NCBI GenBank assembly: GCA_024278775.1
Contig: JAJRSP010000274.1
Location: 1 to 21,456 of the forward strand
DNA length: 21,456 nucleotides
Origin: Planctomycetota bacterium
GTDB lineage: Bacteria; Planctomycetota; Phycisphaerae; UBA1845
Direction of reading: 5' to 3'
Shown here: in pieces, positions 13,934 through 21,456 of the stretch
How the letters are laid out: the number at the start of each line of letters is the position of its first letter
Numbering within the stretch: position 1 is the first letter of the stretch
Notes under the pieces: generated by a model
What the model was told of the DNA's origin: nothing
Database searches by the model: none
What the model saw: only the letters and a program-made list of their open reading frames with translations
Position numbers and translations under genes: made by a program

Positions 13934-14683
13934 ATGCAAAGAGGGGTCTTGTCGCTGATCTTGGTCGTTGTGGTGTGCCCTTCGTGTGCGTCTCCCCGCT
14001 CCACGCCCCGTAGTTCGCCGTTTGCCCCCTCGCAAGTGTACGCCAAGCGAGAATCTTCCGTTTCGCAGTTTCTTCCGTCAAAACCAACCCCAACGCTCCC
14101 GTCTCACTGGTCGAAGCGTCCCCTGACCGGAAGAACACCCATGCGCACCTGGTATCCGCGCGGCGGAAAAATTAGTAACCGTTGGACGACTATCGTGATC
14201 CACCACAGTGCGACCGCGAGCGGCAGTGCCCGAACCTTTGATAAATACCACCGTGAGACCAAACACTGGGACGCGCTCGGCTATCACTTCGTCATCGGAA
14301 ACGGTACCGAATCCCCGGACGGCCAGGTCGAAGTCGGCGTGCGGTGGGACCAGCAAAAGCACGGCGCCCATTGCAAGACGCCAAGCAACTATTTCAACAA
14401 CCACGGGATTGGAATCTGCCTCGTCGGCGATTTCACAAAGTCACGACCCACGCCGAAGCAACTCCGTGCCCTGAACGACCTTGTCGCTTTCCTTAGCCAG
14501 GCTTGCTCGATTCCGCCGTCGCGCGTCACCACGCACGGGCACATAAACCGAACCACCAAATGTCCCGGACGCTATTTTGCGCTTGATCCGGTCCGACGGC
14601 ACCTTGCAGAGGGCTCGAAACCGCTCTCTTCCCGTGGGGCGCTCGTTTCGCAGCACGGTACGCGTCAGGTGGGGGCTCGGTAG
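13934..14683 (+). CDS. N-acetylmuramoyl-L-alanine amidase (Amidase_2/PGRP type), exported
   Basis: A 249-residue protein predicted to cut the bond between N-acetylmuramic acid and the peptide stem of peptidoglycan. The N-terminus is a signal sequence (GVLSLILVVVVCPSC); Cys18 may be lipidated, though the box is not classical. A Ser/Pro-rich linker runs to about residue 75. The catalytic domain starts at TTIVIHHSAT with zinc ligand His90. It continues through YHFVIGNG and GIGICLVGDF, and ends in THGHINRTTKCPGRYF with ligands His203 and Cys210. These fit the zinc set of T7 lysozyme-type amidases. ATG 13934 has GAGGTG six bases upstream; an in-frame GTG at 13925 is less likely. It may serve in wall turnover. 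The small lipoprotein gene follows after 215 bp on the same strand. Confidence 0.85.
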   Translation: MQRGVLSLILVVVVCPSCASPRSTPRSSPFAPSQVYAKRESSVSQFLPSKPTPTLPSHWSKRPLTGRTPMRTWYPRGGKISNRWTTIVIHHSATASGSARTFDKYHRETKHWDALGYHFVIGNGTESPDGQVEVGVRWDQQKHGAHCKTPSNYFNNHGIGICLVGDFTKSRPTPKQLRALNDLVAFLSQACSIPPSRVTTHGHINRTTKCPGRYFALDPVRRHLAEGSKPLSSRGALVSQHGTRQVGAR

Positions 14684-14718
14684 CCGGTCACTATTCACGC
14701 TCCATCTGACCGATGTTC

Positions 14719-14746
14719 TAAACTGCGGCCGGTTCCGGTCCGATAG
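14719..14746 (+). promoter_or_regulatory. Possible sigma-28-like promoter of the small lipoprotein gene
   Basis: TAAA (14719-14722) is followed after 16 bases by TCCGATAG (14739-14746). This is close to the sigma-28 consensus TAAA-N15-GCCGATAA, with one extra spacer base. The spacing is the same as in the candidate upstream of the FlgM-like gene. The leader would be about 145 bases. Confidence 0.3.
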
Positions 14747-14789
14747 GTATAAGTAACCGATAACTTACCGGGCATGCGTCCGATAAGTT
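14740..14789 (+). promoter_or_regulatory. Triple CCGATA repeat with alternative hairpins
   Basis: CCGATA occurs at 14740, 14757 and 14780. ACTTA (14763-14767) can pair either with TAAGT upstream (14750-14754) or, as AACTTA (14762-14767), with TAAGTT downstream (14784-14789), so the two stems exclude each other. This could be a set of protein-binding direct repeats or a switching RNA leader. Confidence 0.4.
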
Positions 14790-14863
14790 GGATGGACACT
14801 CGTAAGGCTGGTATCATCACGCTGAGCGGTGGTAACCGGCCGGAGCCGGCATCGACGATCAAC

Positions 14864-14879
14864 GCCGTCATAGGACGGC
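14864..14879 (+). promoter_or_regulatory. Perfect hairpin just upstream of the small lipoprotein ribosome site
   Basis: GCCGTC (14864-14869) and GACGGC (14874-14879) form a 6-bp stem with loop ATAG. It ends five bases before the Shine-Dalgarno CAGGAG (14885-14890) and could influence ribosome access or mRNA stability. Confidence 0.45.
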
Positions 14880-14898
14880 CATGGCAGGAGCGCTATTG

Positions 14899-15114
14899 AT
14901 GAAAAAAGGCAATCTACGCACGCGAATGGTCAGGGCCATGATGGCAATCGCCATCGGCGGATCGGCGTTTCAGCTAAGTGGCTGTGACCCGGCCGTTCGA
15001 ACTACGCTGCTCGGTGGTTTGGAGACTACCACCACCACGCTAAGCAACGCACTGATTTCGGCGTTCTTCCTGGGGTTGAACAACGACTCCGGTAGTGCGC
15101 TGACTACCAACTAA
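14899..15114 (+). CDS. Small lipoprotein, planctomycete GCDP-type, function unknown
   Basis: A 71-residue protein with a clear lipoprotein signal: basic MKKGNLRTRMVR, hydrophobic AMMAIAIGGSAF and lipobox QLSGC with Cys29. The mature part is only 43 residues (CDPAVRTTLLGGLETTTTTL onward) and Ser/Thr/Leu-rich, ending in a short hydrophobic helix (ALISAFFLGL). I recall small exported planctomycete proteins beginning this way, but no function is known to me. ATG 14899 is chosen because CAGGAG ends eight bases before it and the signal peptide then starts MKKG; ATG 14881 in frame lacks a ribosome site. A leader of some 145 bases with several hairpins precedes it, and a strong intrinsic terminator follows 69 bases after the stop, so it is probably a single-gene unit. 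Confidence 0.75.
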   Translation: MKKGNLRTRMVRAMMAIAIGGSAFQLSGCDPAVRTTLLGGLETTTTTLSNALISAFFLGLNNDSGSALTTN

Positions 15115-15183
15115 ATCGACACAGGTGTTCCGTTGCCGTAGTGTGGCGGGATGCGCGTGGCCTCACAGCCCCGATGTTCACAG

Positions 15184-15217
15184 AAAAAACGCCCGGTGGA
15201 AGCGCCGGGTGTTTTTT
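15184..15217. terminator. Bidirectional intrinsic terminator
   Basis: The stem pairs AAAAAAC-G-CCCGG (15184-15196) with CCGGG-T-GTTTTTT (15205-15217), with one G-T wobble and an 8-base loop. The T tract on each strand makes it work both ways: for the small lipoprotein gene on the plus strand and the TPR-peptidase gene on the minus strand, whose stop is 178 bases away. Confidence 0.9.
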
Positions 15218-15394
15218 GCGCGCGTCATAACCTGGGTGGCTTTCCTGCGATACGTCCGGTTCCCGCACGAGGTAGGGGTGCGCGGCAGAGGATTCCCGGT
15301 ACTTGGGAAGTGGGCCGATGTCGCTTCTCCTGATTTCCTCGTCTTCAGGCGGGTTCACCGGACAAACAACCGAAACACGGAAAGGGCACCTGCT

Positions 15395-18307
15395 CTAGTC
15401 GAGCAGCGCTTTGGCTGGGGACTTTGGATCCAGTGCTGCCGCCTTCTCTGCAAAAGTGCGCATCTGCTCTTTGTCGCCGAGACGCTTGGCCGCAAACGCG
15501 GCCTTGGCGAAATGGTCGGCCACATCCGGCTCAAACTTGGTCAGCCATCGGTACTCAGCCAGAGCCGTACGCGCGTCACCAGCCTGCATGCAAACGTCGC
15601 CGTAGGCTTCGTGATAATCCACGTCAAACGGATTGATCGCCAGCGCCTGGCGGTACCAGTATTGCGCGTCGCGCAGTCGTCCGCTTCGGCGATAGAGTCG
15701 ACCAAGCTCTGCGCGAATCTCGTGGTCGTCGCTCACGAGCCGCGTGAGTTCGAGCAACTGCGGGATGGCCCGGTCATTCTCCTCGCGGTCGAGATAGATA
15801 CCGGCCAGTCCGTTCCAGCTTGTTGGGTCCATCGGGCGGACCGATTGGAGCTGGGTGAGCAGCTTTTCGGCACGCTTGTGCTCCTCATGACGCAGCGCGA
15901 TCTGCGCACCGTACCGAAGTGCGTACTCGTTGTTCGGGGCAATCTTCAGCAGGCGATCCAGCGCCGGCGTGGCCTCCGCCTCATACGCGCGGCGTATCTC
16001 CGGGTCGGATTCCTGGCGGGCGAGCGAGGCCGTCACCCGTACCAACACCTCCAGCGCGACCGGTTGGCTCGCGTCAAGCTCCAAGGTTTGTCGTGATACG
16101 TCGAAGGCCTTCTGGAAATCCTCCGCGTCAAACAGGGCCTGGGCGAGCCGACCTAGAATACCCAGGTTTTGGTCATCTTTTTCAAGTTCCGCCCGGACGA
16201 CGGCCACTTCCTCCGGCGGTGTCAGATCGAAGCCCCAGGTGTTAATTTGGTCCTTCGCCCAGGCGTGAAAGGCTTGATCGAACTCGGCGAAGGTCAGGCC
16301 AAACTCCTCCTGTATCACCTGTGGTTGTTTTTCTCCCCCGCGGTAGCGTTTCAGCATGCGATCGATGACGTCATACCCCCACCGCCCGACGATGTATTCG
16401 ACCATCCATTCGCTTTGAGCATACGCCCGCGTTCGATCCGTGGGCCGTTTGGGCCGCATAAAACCCCAGTCGATCGAGGCGAGCGTAAACCATTCGCTGC
16501 GTCTTGCGGCCGCAACGAGCAGTTGCACCCAATCGTACGAGCGCGGCGTGTCTTCCTGGTAGACGGCCAGTCCCTCGGTGAACCAGTGCGGGATGCGGTT
16601 CTTGGTGGCGGCGAGTGTGACCGTATGGGTGAACTCGTGTTTGAGCACGTGCAAAAGATTGTATGGCCCCATCAGGTCCACCGAGTCGCGCGGCGTTTCC
16701 ATGGCGATGACGCGGCCGGTGCATGCGCCGACGGTGTGAATCCACGGTTTGCCGGTGATGCGAACGCCAAACGCGCGATGGGTCGGGAAGAGCTCGATGA
16801 CCGTGTTGTGCGAAAGTTCTGTGCCGTAGTCGCTGGTGACCTCGTCGTAGATGTCCTCTAGATAACCGGCCACGTATTCGCCAAGCCCCGGATCGCGCGT
16901 CTCGTCGTAGGCGACGACGAAGTGTTCGGTGTTCACGCGAGAGAACTGTTCAAGTTGTTCAAGCAGATCGAGTGTGTTCTTGGTGCGTTCGTTGTAGGGG
17001 TCCAGCGCCCAGCCGGCGTCGAGGGCGTTGCGGGCTTTGCCTTCGAGACCCCATTGCATATACATCATGCCAAGCTCCGTTCGGGCGTTGGCATCGGTCG
17101 GTTCGAACTCGATCGCTTGGAGGTACGCCTGCTCGGAGGCCTCATATTGGCGAATGCCGCCGAGCGCATCACCCAGGATGCGATAAGCCATCGCAGACCG
17201 GGGGTTGATGATCTTGATGCGTGCCAAGAGCGACGCCACGCGCGCGTTGTCGAACAAACAGGCCGAGGCACCGGCGCTGATAGCGAGCGCGGTGATATCG
17301 TTCGGATTGATGGTTAGTGCCCGCTCACATTCGATGATGGCCTGATGGTAGCGGCGTTCCAGCACTAGCTTTTTGCCGAGCAGATGCATCGCGGGCGCAT
17401 AGTTCGGGTTGATCTCCAGCGCCTTCTCCGCGCGGGCCTCGATCTCCTCAAATCCCCATCGTGTGAGCGCCACCTCGCCGAGACCGACGAGCGCTTCGGG
17501 TAGGTTTTTGTTGATGCGGAGTGCGGCTTGGTAATCCGAAATGCTGCCGTGATCTTCGTTGTTGTTGAATCGTTCGCGGAGTAGATCGGCTGCTACGATG
17601 CGCGCGGGCCAGTAGGTACGATCGACGACACCATAGGCCATCTGAAGCATTTCCTGGAGTGCATGGCGTGTACGCCGCCGGACATTGGTCTGAGTGAGGA
17701 TACTGTATCGCAGAAACCCCTCGGCCGCCGCGGTGAGCCAGACCGCGTCGCGCGGAAGATCGCTGCGCAACACAAGCTGCCGGTCGAACCAGTGGTACGC
17801 CGCGATGGCCTCGTCGCGCCGACCGAGTGTTTCCAGGAGTTCGGCCCGTGCCAGGCGCGCTTCGGCGTTGTCGTCGTCGAGCTTGATCGCCGCCTCCGCC
17901 TGCGCGAGCGCCGCGTCATACGCGCCCCGCGTGCGGTTCACCTGAGACAAAAGAAGAAGCTGCGCCGTTGTCTTCGGGCCGGGGAGTTGTTTCAGCAGAT
18001 TCTGTGCGGCCTCATACTCACCCACGCGGAGATGCGTCCGCGCTAATCCGATCTTCGTCCGCCGTGTAGGGTTTTTGCTGCGTGCCAGGGTTTCAAAGGC
18101 ATCCCGCGCAGCGGCATAGTCACCGTGAGTCAACCACTCCTCGGCGTCGGATAGGTTGGGTAGTGGTTCGGACGGTTTCGTGAGCCGGGTAGCCTCGGAG
18201 GGATGGTCTTTGACCGATTGGTCCTGCGCGGAGAGCGTGGGTAGTCCGATCAGGACGACCCATGCGAACGCGATACCGGCTGTTTTTTGATGAAACCAAC
18301 GACGCAT
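15395..18307 (-). CDS. Exported TPR protein with Peptidase_MA-like metallopeptidase domain
   Basis: A 970-residue protein. A signal peptide ends near Ala27 (LPTLSA|QDQ). Tetratricopeptide repeats fill about residues 55-450 and again 690-970; units such as PEALVGLGEVALTRWGFEEI and NPFDVDYHEAYGDVCMQAGD carry the TPR pattern. Between them is a gluzincin-type peptidase domain with H557-E-F-T-H561 (zinc ligands and catalytic Glu558) and E578 in FTEGLAVYQE as likely third ligand, which matches the Peptidase_MA family. The protein probably acts outside the cytoplasmic membrane, with the TPRs holding partners or substrates. The substrate is unknown. ATG 18307 has AGAGGA eight bases upstream. A 9-bp inverted repeat lies 58 bp upstream. 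Codon use looks like that of its neighbours. Confidence 0.85.
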   Translation of the reverse strand: MRRWFHQKTAGIAFAWVVLIGLPTLSAQDQSVKDHPSEATRLTKPSEPLPNLSDAEEWLTHGDYAAARDAFETLARSKNPTRRTKIGLARTHLRVGEYEAAQNLLKQLPGPKTTAQLLLLSQVNRTRGAYDAALAQAEAAIKLDDDNAEARLARAELLETLGRRDEAIAAYHWFDRQLVLRSDLPRDAVWLTAAAEGFLRYSILTQTNVRRRTRHALQEMLQMAYGVVDRTYWPARIVAADLLRERFNNNEDHGSISDYQAALRINKNLPEALVGLGEVALTRWGFEEIEARAEKALEINPNYAPAMHLLGKKLVLERRYHQAIIECERALTINPNDITALAISAGASACLFDNARVASLLARIKIINPRSAMAYRILGDALGGIRQYEASEQAYLQAIEFEPTDANARTELGMMYMQWGLEGKARNALDAGWALDPYNERTKNTLDLLEQLEQFSRVNTEHFVVAYDETRDPGLGEYVAGYLEDIYDEVTSDYGTELSHNTVIELFPTHRAFGVRITGKPWIHTVGACTGRVIAMETPRDSVDLMGPYNLLHVLKHEFTHTVTLAATKNRIPHWFTEGLAVYQEDTPRSYDWVQLLVAAARRSEWFTLASIDWGFMRPKRPTDRTRAYAQSEWMVEYIVGRWGYDVIDRMLKRYRGGEKQPQVIQEEFGLTFAEFDQAFHAWAKDQINTWGFDLTPPEEVAVVRAELEKDDQNLGILGRLAQALFDAEDFQKAFDVSRQTLELDASQPVALEVLVRVTASLARQESDPEIRRAYEAEATPALDRLLKIAPNNEYALRYGAQIALRHEEHKRAEKLLTQLQSVRPMDPTSWNGLAGIYLDREENDRAIPQLLELTRLVSDDHEIRAELGRLYRRSGRLRDAQYWYRQALAINPFDVDYHEAYGDVCMQAGDARTALAEYRWLTKFEPDVADHFAKAAFAAKRLGDKEQMRTFAEKAAALDPKSPAKALLD

Positions 18308-18364
18308 ACGTGCCGTCCTCTGAATGGCTTGTCGTGTCCGTTCCGCTTTTCCGCTGCCCCGATG

Positions 18365-18391
18365 GTAACCGATTGTCGTCCGATCGGTTAC
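18365..18391. promoter_or_regulatory. Inverted repeat upstream of the TPR-peptidase gene
   Basis: GTAACCGAT (18365-18373) and ATCGGTTAC (18383-18391) are perfect 9-bp arms with 9 bases between. It lies 58-84 bp upstream of the start codon and seven bases from copy B of the dispersed repeat. It could be an operator or belong to the repeat's insertion site. Confidence 0.45.
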
Positions 18392-18397
18392 TATTAC

Positions 18398-18556
18398 CGC
18401 GTTTCATAAGTCCTACGACTGCCTGAGCGGTGGGCTTGAGCCGCGCGGTTTCGAGAATTCATGCGAGAGTCGGCGTTCCAGCGCCGAGTATTTAGACCGC
18501 CTGTAAAGCATGCGGCCCGGGGAGAGAAATCACAGTCGCCATAGTTGTGAAACGTG
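18398..18556 (+). repeat. Dispersed repeat, copy B (159 bp, paired ends)
   Basis: This is the second copy of the repeat at 13636-13785, in the same orientation. CGTTTCATAA (18400-18409) and TTGTGAAACG (18545-18554) form imperfect terminal inverted repeats. Where copy A has a C-G pair in the end stem, copy B has T-A, so the pairing is kept. The inner hairpin CGGCG/CGCCG with loop TTCCAG is also kept. This copy carries 8-9 extra bases after the hairpin. Confidence 0.75.
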
Positions 18557-18662
18557 GAACCATGCATATTAAAGGTTCTCCACCGTCCCCCGGGCGGAGT
18601 GAAATCGGCGCGGATGGCCAAAGATCACGGATGAGACAAAACAGCGCGTTGGACACGGGTCG

Positions 18663-18679
18663 GAGGACGCACCGTCCTC
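18663..18679 (-). terminator. Hairpin downstream of the response regulator gene
   Basis: GAGGACG and CGTCCTC form a perfect 7-bp stem around CAC. It lies 58 bases past the stop of the response regulator on the minus strand. It lacks a T tract, so it may be a weak terminator or an mRNA-end stabiliser. Confidence 0.3.
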
Positions 18680-18737
18680 GTTGGTCACGAGGCCCAGCAC
18701 GGGCGGTTCATGAATTCCGTGGGAAGTGTTCCGATGC

Positions 18738-19130
18738 TCAGTCGGACAGGCATTTCTCGACGGTCTGCATCAGGATTTCCATGCGGAACGGCTTGTTGAG
18801 ATATCCGTCCACGCCGAGGCTTTCCGCCCAGTCTTTGTGACGCTTGCCGCCGCCGGCGGTGATCATAATGACGTGGGGTTTCTGCCCGCGTTTCTTGCCT
18901 GCTGATTTGAGCCGTTCCAATACGAGAAATCCGCTGCGCTTGGGCAGCATGGCGTCGAGCACAATCAGGTCCGGGTTGTTTTCCTCCGCTACGACCAGGG
19001 CCTCGTTGCCGTCGGTCGCCGTGCTAAGCTCGGCTCCGGTGTCTTCGAGCAGCGCCAGGATGGCTGTGACGATATCCGGATCGTCGTCTACTACGAGAAT
19101 ACTTTTTCCGCTTAACGCTTGCGATACCAT
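18738..19130 (-). CDS. Single-domain response regulator (CheY-like receiver)
   Basis: A 130-residue receiver domain with nothing attached. The acidic pocket is in VVDDDPD (14-20), the phosphorylated residue is Asp59 in IVLDAMLP, the switch threonine is Thr91 in IMITAG and the conserved lysine is Lys113 in LNKPF. It would take phosphate from a histidine kinase and pass the signal through protein contacts, since it has no output domain. The kinase is not in the window. ATG 19130 has GAGGAG five bases upstream; the adjoining ATG at 19133 would be only two bases away from it. A good sigma-70 promoter lies about 67-95 bp upstream. The open frame to 19211 beyond the start is not homologous to receivers. 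Confidence 0.92.
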   Translation of the reverse strand: MVSQALSGKSILVVDDDPDIVTAILALLEDTGAELSTATDGNEALVVAEENNPDLIVLDAMLPKRSGFLVLERLKSAGKKRGQKPHVIMITAGGGKRHKDWAESLGVDGYLNKPFRMEILMQTVEKCLSD

Positions 19131-19476
19131 CATAGCTCCTCTTCGCCCCGGCATGCGACGGAATAGCCGCCCGGTTGATCCTGAAAGGTTCGACTGAGTA
19201 TAGAAGACCAATCCAAGGCAATCAACCCGACGTCCAAGAAACTAAGCGGCTTATGATACTTTCTTACTTGGTCCGACCGGTGGGGTGGTACCGGCAGGTT
19301 GGATTTCTTCGGTGGCCATCACGCCCCGTCACGTGGTGTAGCGATACAAGAGCCCCGGTCACCCGAGACGCGTATGAGGATAGTCCCCCGTTTCCGCTTT
19401 ACGTCTAGGATATACGGAGCTAAGCTGTCCGCGTTCTTGCAACCGGCGACCGATAACGTGCGCTCGATGGATCGCG
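19131..19476. other. Intergenic gap between divergent response regulator and recJ
   Basis: Apart from the response regulator's promoter and ribosome site I see no feature in these 346 bases. No convincing recJ promoter could be picked; TAGGATATAC near 19407 lacks a -35 partner. Confidence 0.5.
19197..19225 (-). promoter_or_regulatory. Sigma-70 promoter of the response regulator gene
   Basis: On the minus strand TTGATT (19225-19220) and TATACT (19202-19197) are spaced by 17 bases. Transcription would start near 19190, about 60 bases before the start codon. Confidence 0.6.
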
Positions 19477-21210
19477 ATGGCCCCACAATGGATGATACAG
19501 GCCGACGAGTGTAACGGCTGTGGCGATCTGTCTCGATCTGCGGGTCTGTCTCGTTTGGTAGCGCAGCTTCTTTTCAATCGCGGTGTGTCTGACATTTCGT
19601 CCGTCGAGACTTTTCTAACGCCTCAGCTAGCGGACCTTTATCCCCCTGAGATGCTTCCAGGGGTGGATACTGCGGCTGAAATTCTCGTCGAGGCCGTCGC
19701 GGGTTCCCGAAAAAAAATCGTCCTGTACGGAGACTATGACGTTGATGGGACGACGGGCGTCGCAATTCTCTGGCACATGCTCGAAAAAGCGGGGGCGGAC
19801 GTCTCGTTCTATGTTCCGCATCGTGTCGAGGAGGGCTATGGCCTTAACAGCAACGCCTGTACTCGTTTGGTGACCGATGGGGCCGAGATTGTCGTCACCA
19901 TTGATTGCGGGATTACCTCGGTCGAAGAGGTTTCGGTGATCAAACAAGCCGGGGCGGTCGTGATCGTGACGGACCATCACGCGCCCAAGGACGTCTTGCC
20001 GGCTGCCGATGCCGTGGTTCACCCCGACGTGGGAGGGGGCTATCCGAACAAACACCTATGCGGTGCCGGGGTGGCCTTCAAACTGGCGTGGCGGCTGGGC
20101 CAAAAAATCTGCCACTCGGACCGGGTGAGCCCCGAATACCGCGAACTGCTGATGACGTTGCTGCCGCTCGCGGCGTTGGGCACCGTGGCCGATGTGGTCC
20201 CCCTCGTGGGTGAAAACCGGATCATCGCAAAGCATGGTCTGGCGGCGATTTCAAAGACGCCATTAGTGGGGCTGCGGGCGTTGATGGTGTCGGCTGGTCT
20301 CACCGGGGGCAAGGTGTCGGGGTATGACGTGGGCTTTCGGATCGGCCCGCGGATCAATGCGGCCGGACGCATGGGCCACGCCCGACTCGCCGTTGAGCTG
20401 CTTACCCGTGCGGATGCCAACCGTGCGCAGGAGATCGCGCTTTACCTGGAATACCATAACAAGGCCCGGCGCAGCGTCGAACGGAAAATTAGCAAGCAAG
20501 CCACGGATATCATCGAGCGGGACCACCTGGCGTCCGATGCTCGTCGGGCCATCGTGGTAGCCGGAGAGGGGTGGCACGCGGGGGTCATCGGGATCGTGGC
20601 GGCCCGGTTGGTTGATCGCTACCACCGGCCGGCCGTGGTGATCGGGTTCAATAACGGCGAGGGGCAAGGCTCGGCCAGGAGCATAGATCATTTTGATCTG
20701 GCGCAGGCATTGGCCGAGTGTGGCGACTACCTGACCGGGCACGGCGGGCACGCGATGGCGGCCGGTTTACGCGTTGCCTCAGACCGGGTGGAGGCGTTTA
20801 CCGAGGCGTTCGTAACTCTCGCTAACAACCGGCTCACTGCGCAGGATATGATCCCCAAGCTTCGACTGGACGCCGATGTCGAGCTGCCCGAGTTGACGAT
20901 GGAGACGGCCGAACAGATCGCCGCGCTCGGTCCGTTTGGGGCGGGAAACCCCAAGCCGAAGTTGGCGACCGGGATGGTGGATCTCGCGGACGAGCCGCGA
21001 TGCGTCGGCAAACGAGCGGAGCATCTGTTGGCCAGCTTTACACAACACGGCGTGCGGATTCGGGCGATTGGTTTTGGGCTGGCCGAACATCTCGAAGATC
21101 TGAAACAGCACCGCCGCTGCCGGGTGGCGTTTGAGCCGATCATCAACGAGTTCAACGGCCGGCGAAGCGTCGAGATGCAAATCCTCGACCTGCAATTCCC
21201 ACAGGCGTAG
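19477..21210 (+). CDS. recJ: Single-stranded-DNA-specific exonuclease RecJ
   Basis: A 577-residue enzyme of the DHH phosphoesterase superfamily, which degrades single-stranded DNA 5' to 3' in recombination and mismatch repair. The catalytic motifs are all present: DYDVDG (86-91), DCG (143-145), DHH (166-168), RINAAGRMG, and the DHHA1 motif GHGGHAMAAG from Gly421. The C-terminal OB-type domain contains LGPFGAGNPKP, as usual. The length is normal for RecJ. ATG 19477 has only a weak ribosome site (ATGGA); the N-terminus MAPQWMIQADECNGCG is slightly shorter and more Cys-rich than usual. It is transcribed away from the response regulator. No terminator with a T tract follows before the window ends. 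Confidence 0.95.
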   Translation: MAPQWMIQADECNGCGDLSRSAGLSRLVAQLLFNRGVSDISSVETFLTPQLADLYPPEMLPGVDTAAEILVEAVAGSRKKIVLYGDYDVDGTTGVAILWHMLEKAGADVSFYVPHRVEEGYGLNSNACTRLVTDGAEIVVTIDCGITSVEEVSVIKQAGAVVIVTDHHAPKDVLPAADAVVHPDVGGGYPNKHLCGAGVAFKLAWRLGQKICHSDRVSPEYRELLMTLLPLAALGTVADVVPLVGENRIIAKHGLAAISKTPLVGLRALMVSAGLTGGKVSGYDVGFRIGPRINAAGRMGHARLAVELLTRADANRAQEIALYLEYHNKARRSVERKISKQATDIIERDHLASDARRAIVVAGEGWHAGVIGIVAARLVDRYHRPAVVIGFNNGEGQGSARSIDHFDLAQALAECGDYLTGHGGHAMAAGLRVASDRVEAFTEAFVTLANNRLTAQDMIPKLRLDADVELPELTMETAEQIAALGPFGAGNPKPKLATGMVDLADEPRCVGKRAEHLLASFTQHGVRIRAIGFGLAEHLEDLKQHRRCRVAFEPIINEFNGRRSVEMQILDLQFPQA

Positions 21211-21456
21211 CCGCGAGGCGCGGGTAGTCACGTGGACCGTGATAGAAACGGCAGGTGGGGTCGTAGGCTGAAGGCTTGATCGGGCGCTACCGTGGGCGGC
21301 ATCCCGCCTCTTGATTCGTAGCTCGTTCGTGTTTACCCTTGCGGCGTGCATTTGCCTGAGGTGGCTCCTAGGCATCCTGCCCGACATCTTCCGGATGCCG
21401 TGCTGTGAGATTCTGATCTGTGACGGCCGATTGGAGCTGATTTCGGTGAGGTGCCC
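21211..21456. other. Sequence downstream of recJ, no supported gene
   Basis: A 7-bp stem GGCATCC/GGATGCC (21371-21377, 21393-21399) with a 15-base loop is the only structure seen. A plus-strand frame is open from 21272 to the edge, with GTG 21329 as first likely start, but there is no ribosome site and the translation is not recognisable. Confidence 0.4.

Larger units (their letters stand above)
18308..18737. other. Gap between TPR-peptidase and response regulator genes
   Basis: No gene is supported. In order it holds the TPR-peptidase leader, a 9-bp inverted repeat (18365-18391), copy B of the dispersed repeat, and a short GC-rich hairpin near the end of the response regulator gene. The minus-strand frame at 18394-18621 is derived from the repeat. 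Confidence 0.6.

Noticed and set aside
13608..14138. 176-codon minus-strand frame sharing SPRAAC and GSGSR words with 18394-18621
   Set aside because: The shared words come from the dispersed repeat's DNA; the rest is antisense to the amidase gene.
17095..17115. tRNA-like GGTTCGAACTC
   Set aside because: It lies inside the TPR-peptidase gene and no cloverleaf can be built around it.
21272..21456. Open plus-strand frame running off the right edge
   Set aside because: It has no ribosome site, and the visible 42 residues from GTG 21329 are not recognisable.
1..21456. CRISPR arrays, toxin-antitoxin pairs, prophage or defence genes
   Set aside because: I looked for regularly spaced repeats, paired small overlapping genes and phage or nuclease signatures and found none.

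Overview
The window is 21.5 kb of about 60 percent GC bacterial chromosome with single genes and short pairs on both strands. I infer a member of the Planctomycetota, possibly Phycisphaerae-like. The grounds are a Lys/Ala-only histone H1-like protein, short zinc-ribbon proteins, a tiny lipoprotein with a GCDP-type N-terminus, a large TPR-peptidase, and intergenic gaps rich in short inverted repeats. No single feature proves this.

Layout. 1-2058: the tail of an IS630-type transposase, then a VOC-family protein and tryptophanase (tnaA), both on the minus strand. 2059-2593: a regulatory gap with a near-perfect sigma-54 promoter facing tnaA, a 139-bp element bounded by inverted repeats, and a 17-bp palindrome. 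2594-5944: der GTPase, a small zinc-ribbon protein and arginine deiminase (arcA), plus strand. 5985-6926: a coiled-coil protein, minus. 7164-8831: two exported proteins, plus, the second ending in an Ada-like zinc domain. 8931-9460: a complete monocistronic unit for the H1-like protein, minus (promoter, perfect Shine-Dalgarno, terminator). 9461-10529: a kilobase without a convincing gene. 10530-12159: divergent efp and a methyltransferase. 12392-13494: a zf-RING_7 (FlgZ/CdsZ-like) protein convergent with a small FlgM-like protein. 13636-13785 and 18398-18556: two copies of a 150-160 bp dispersed repeat with paired ends. 13934-15217: an amidase, a small lipoprotein and a terminator. 15395-18307: a 970-residue TPR metallopeptidase, minus. 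18738-19130: a single-domain response regulator, minus. 19477-21210: recJ.

How they fit together. The housekeeping genes (der, efp, recJ) are ordinary. tnaA and arcA are both amino-acid catabolism genes but are separate units. The most interesting theme is alternative-sigma control: a sigma-54 site at tnaA, a FlgZ/CdsZ-like protein of the family known to bind sigma-54, a FlgM-like anti-sigma-28 candidate, and two CCGAT-type promoter candidates resembling sigma-28 sites. The dispersed repeat with a compensatory change in its ends and the composite palindrome element at 2180-2318 are the best candidates for undescribed structure.
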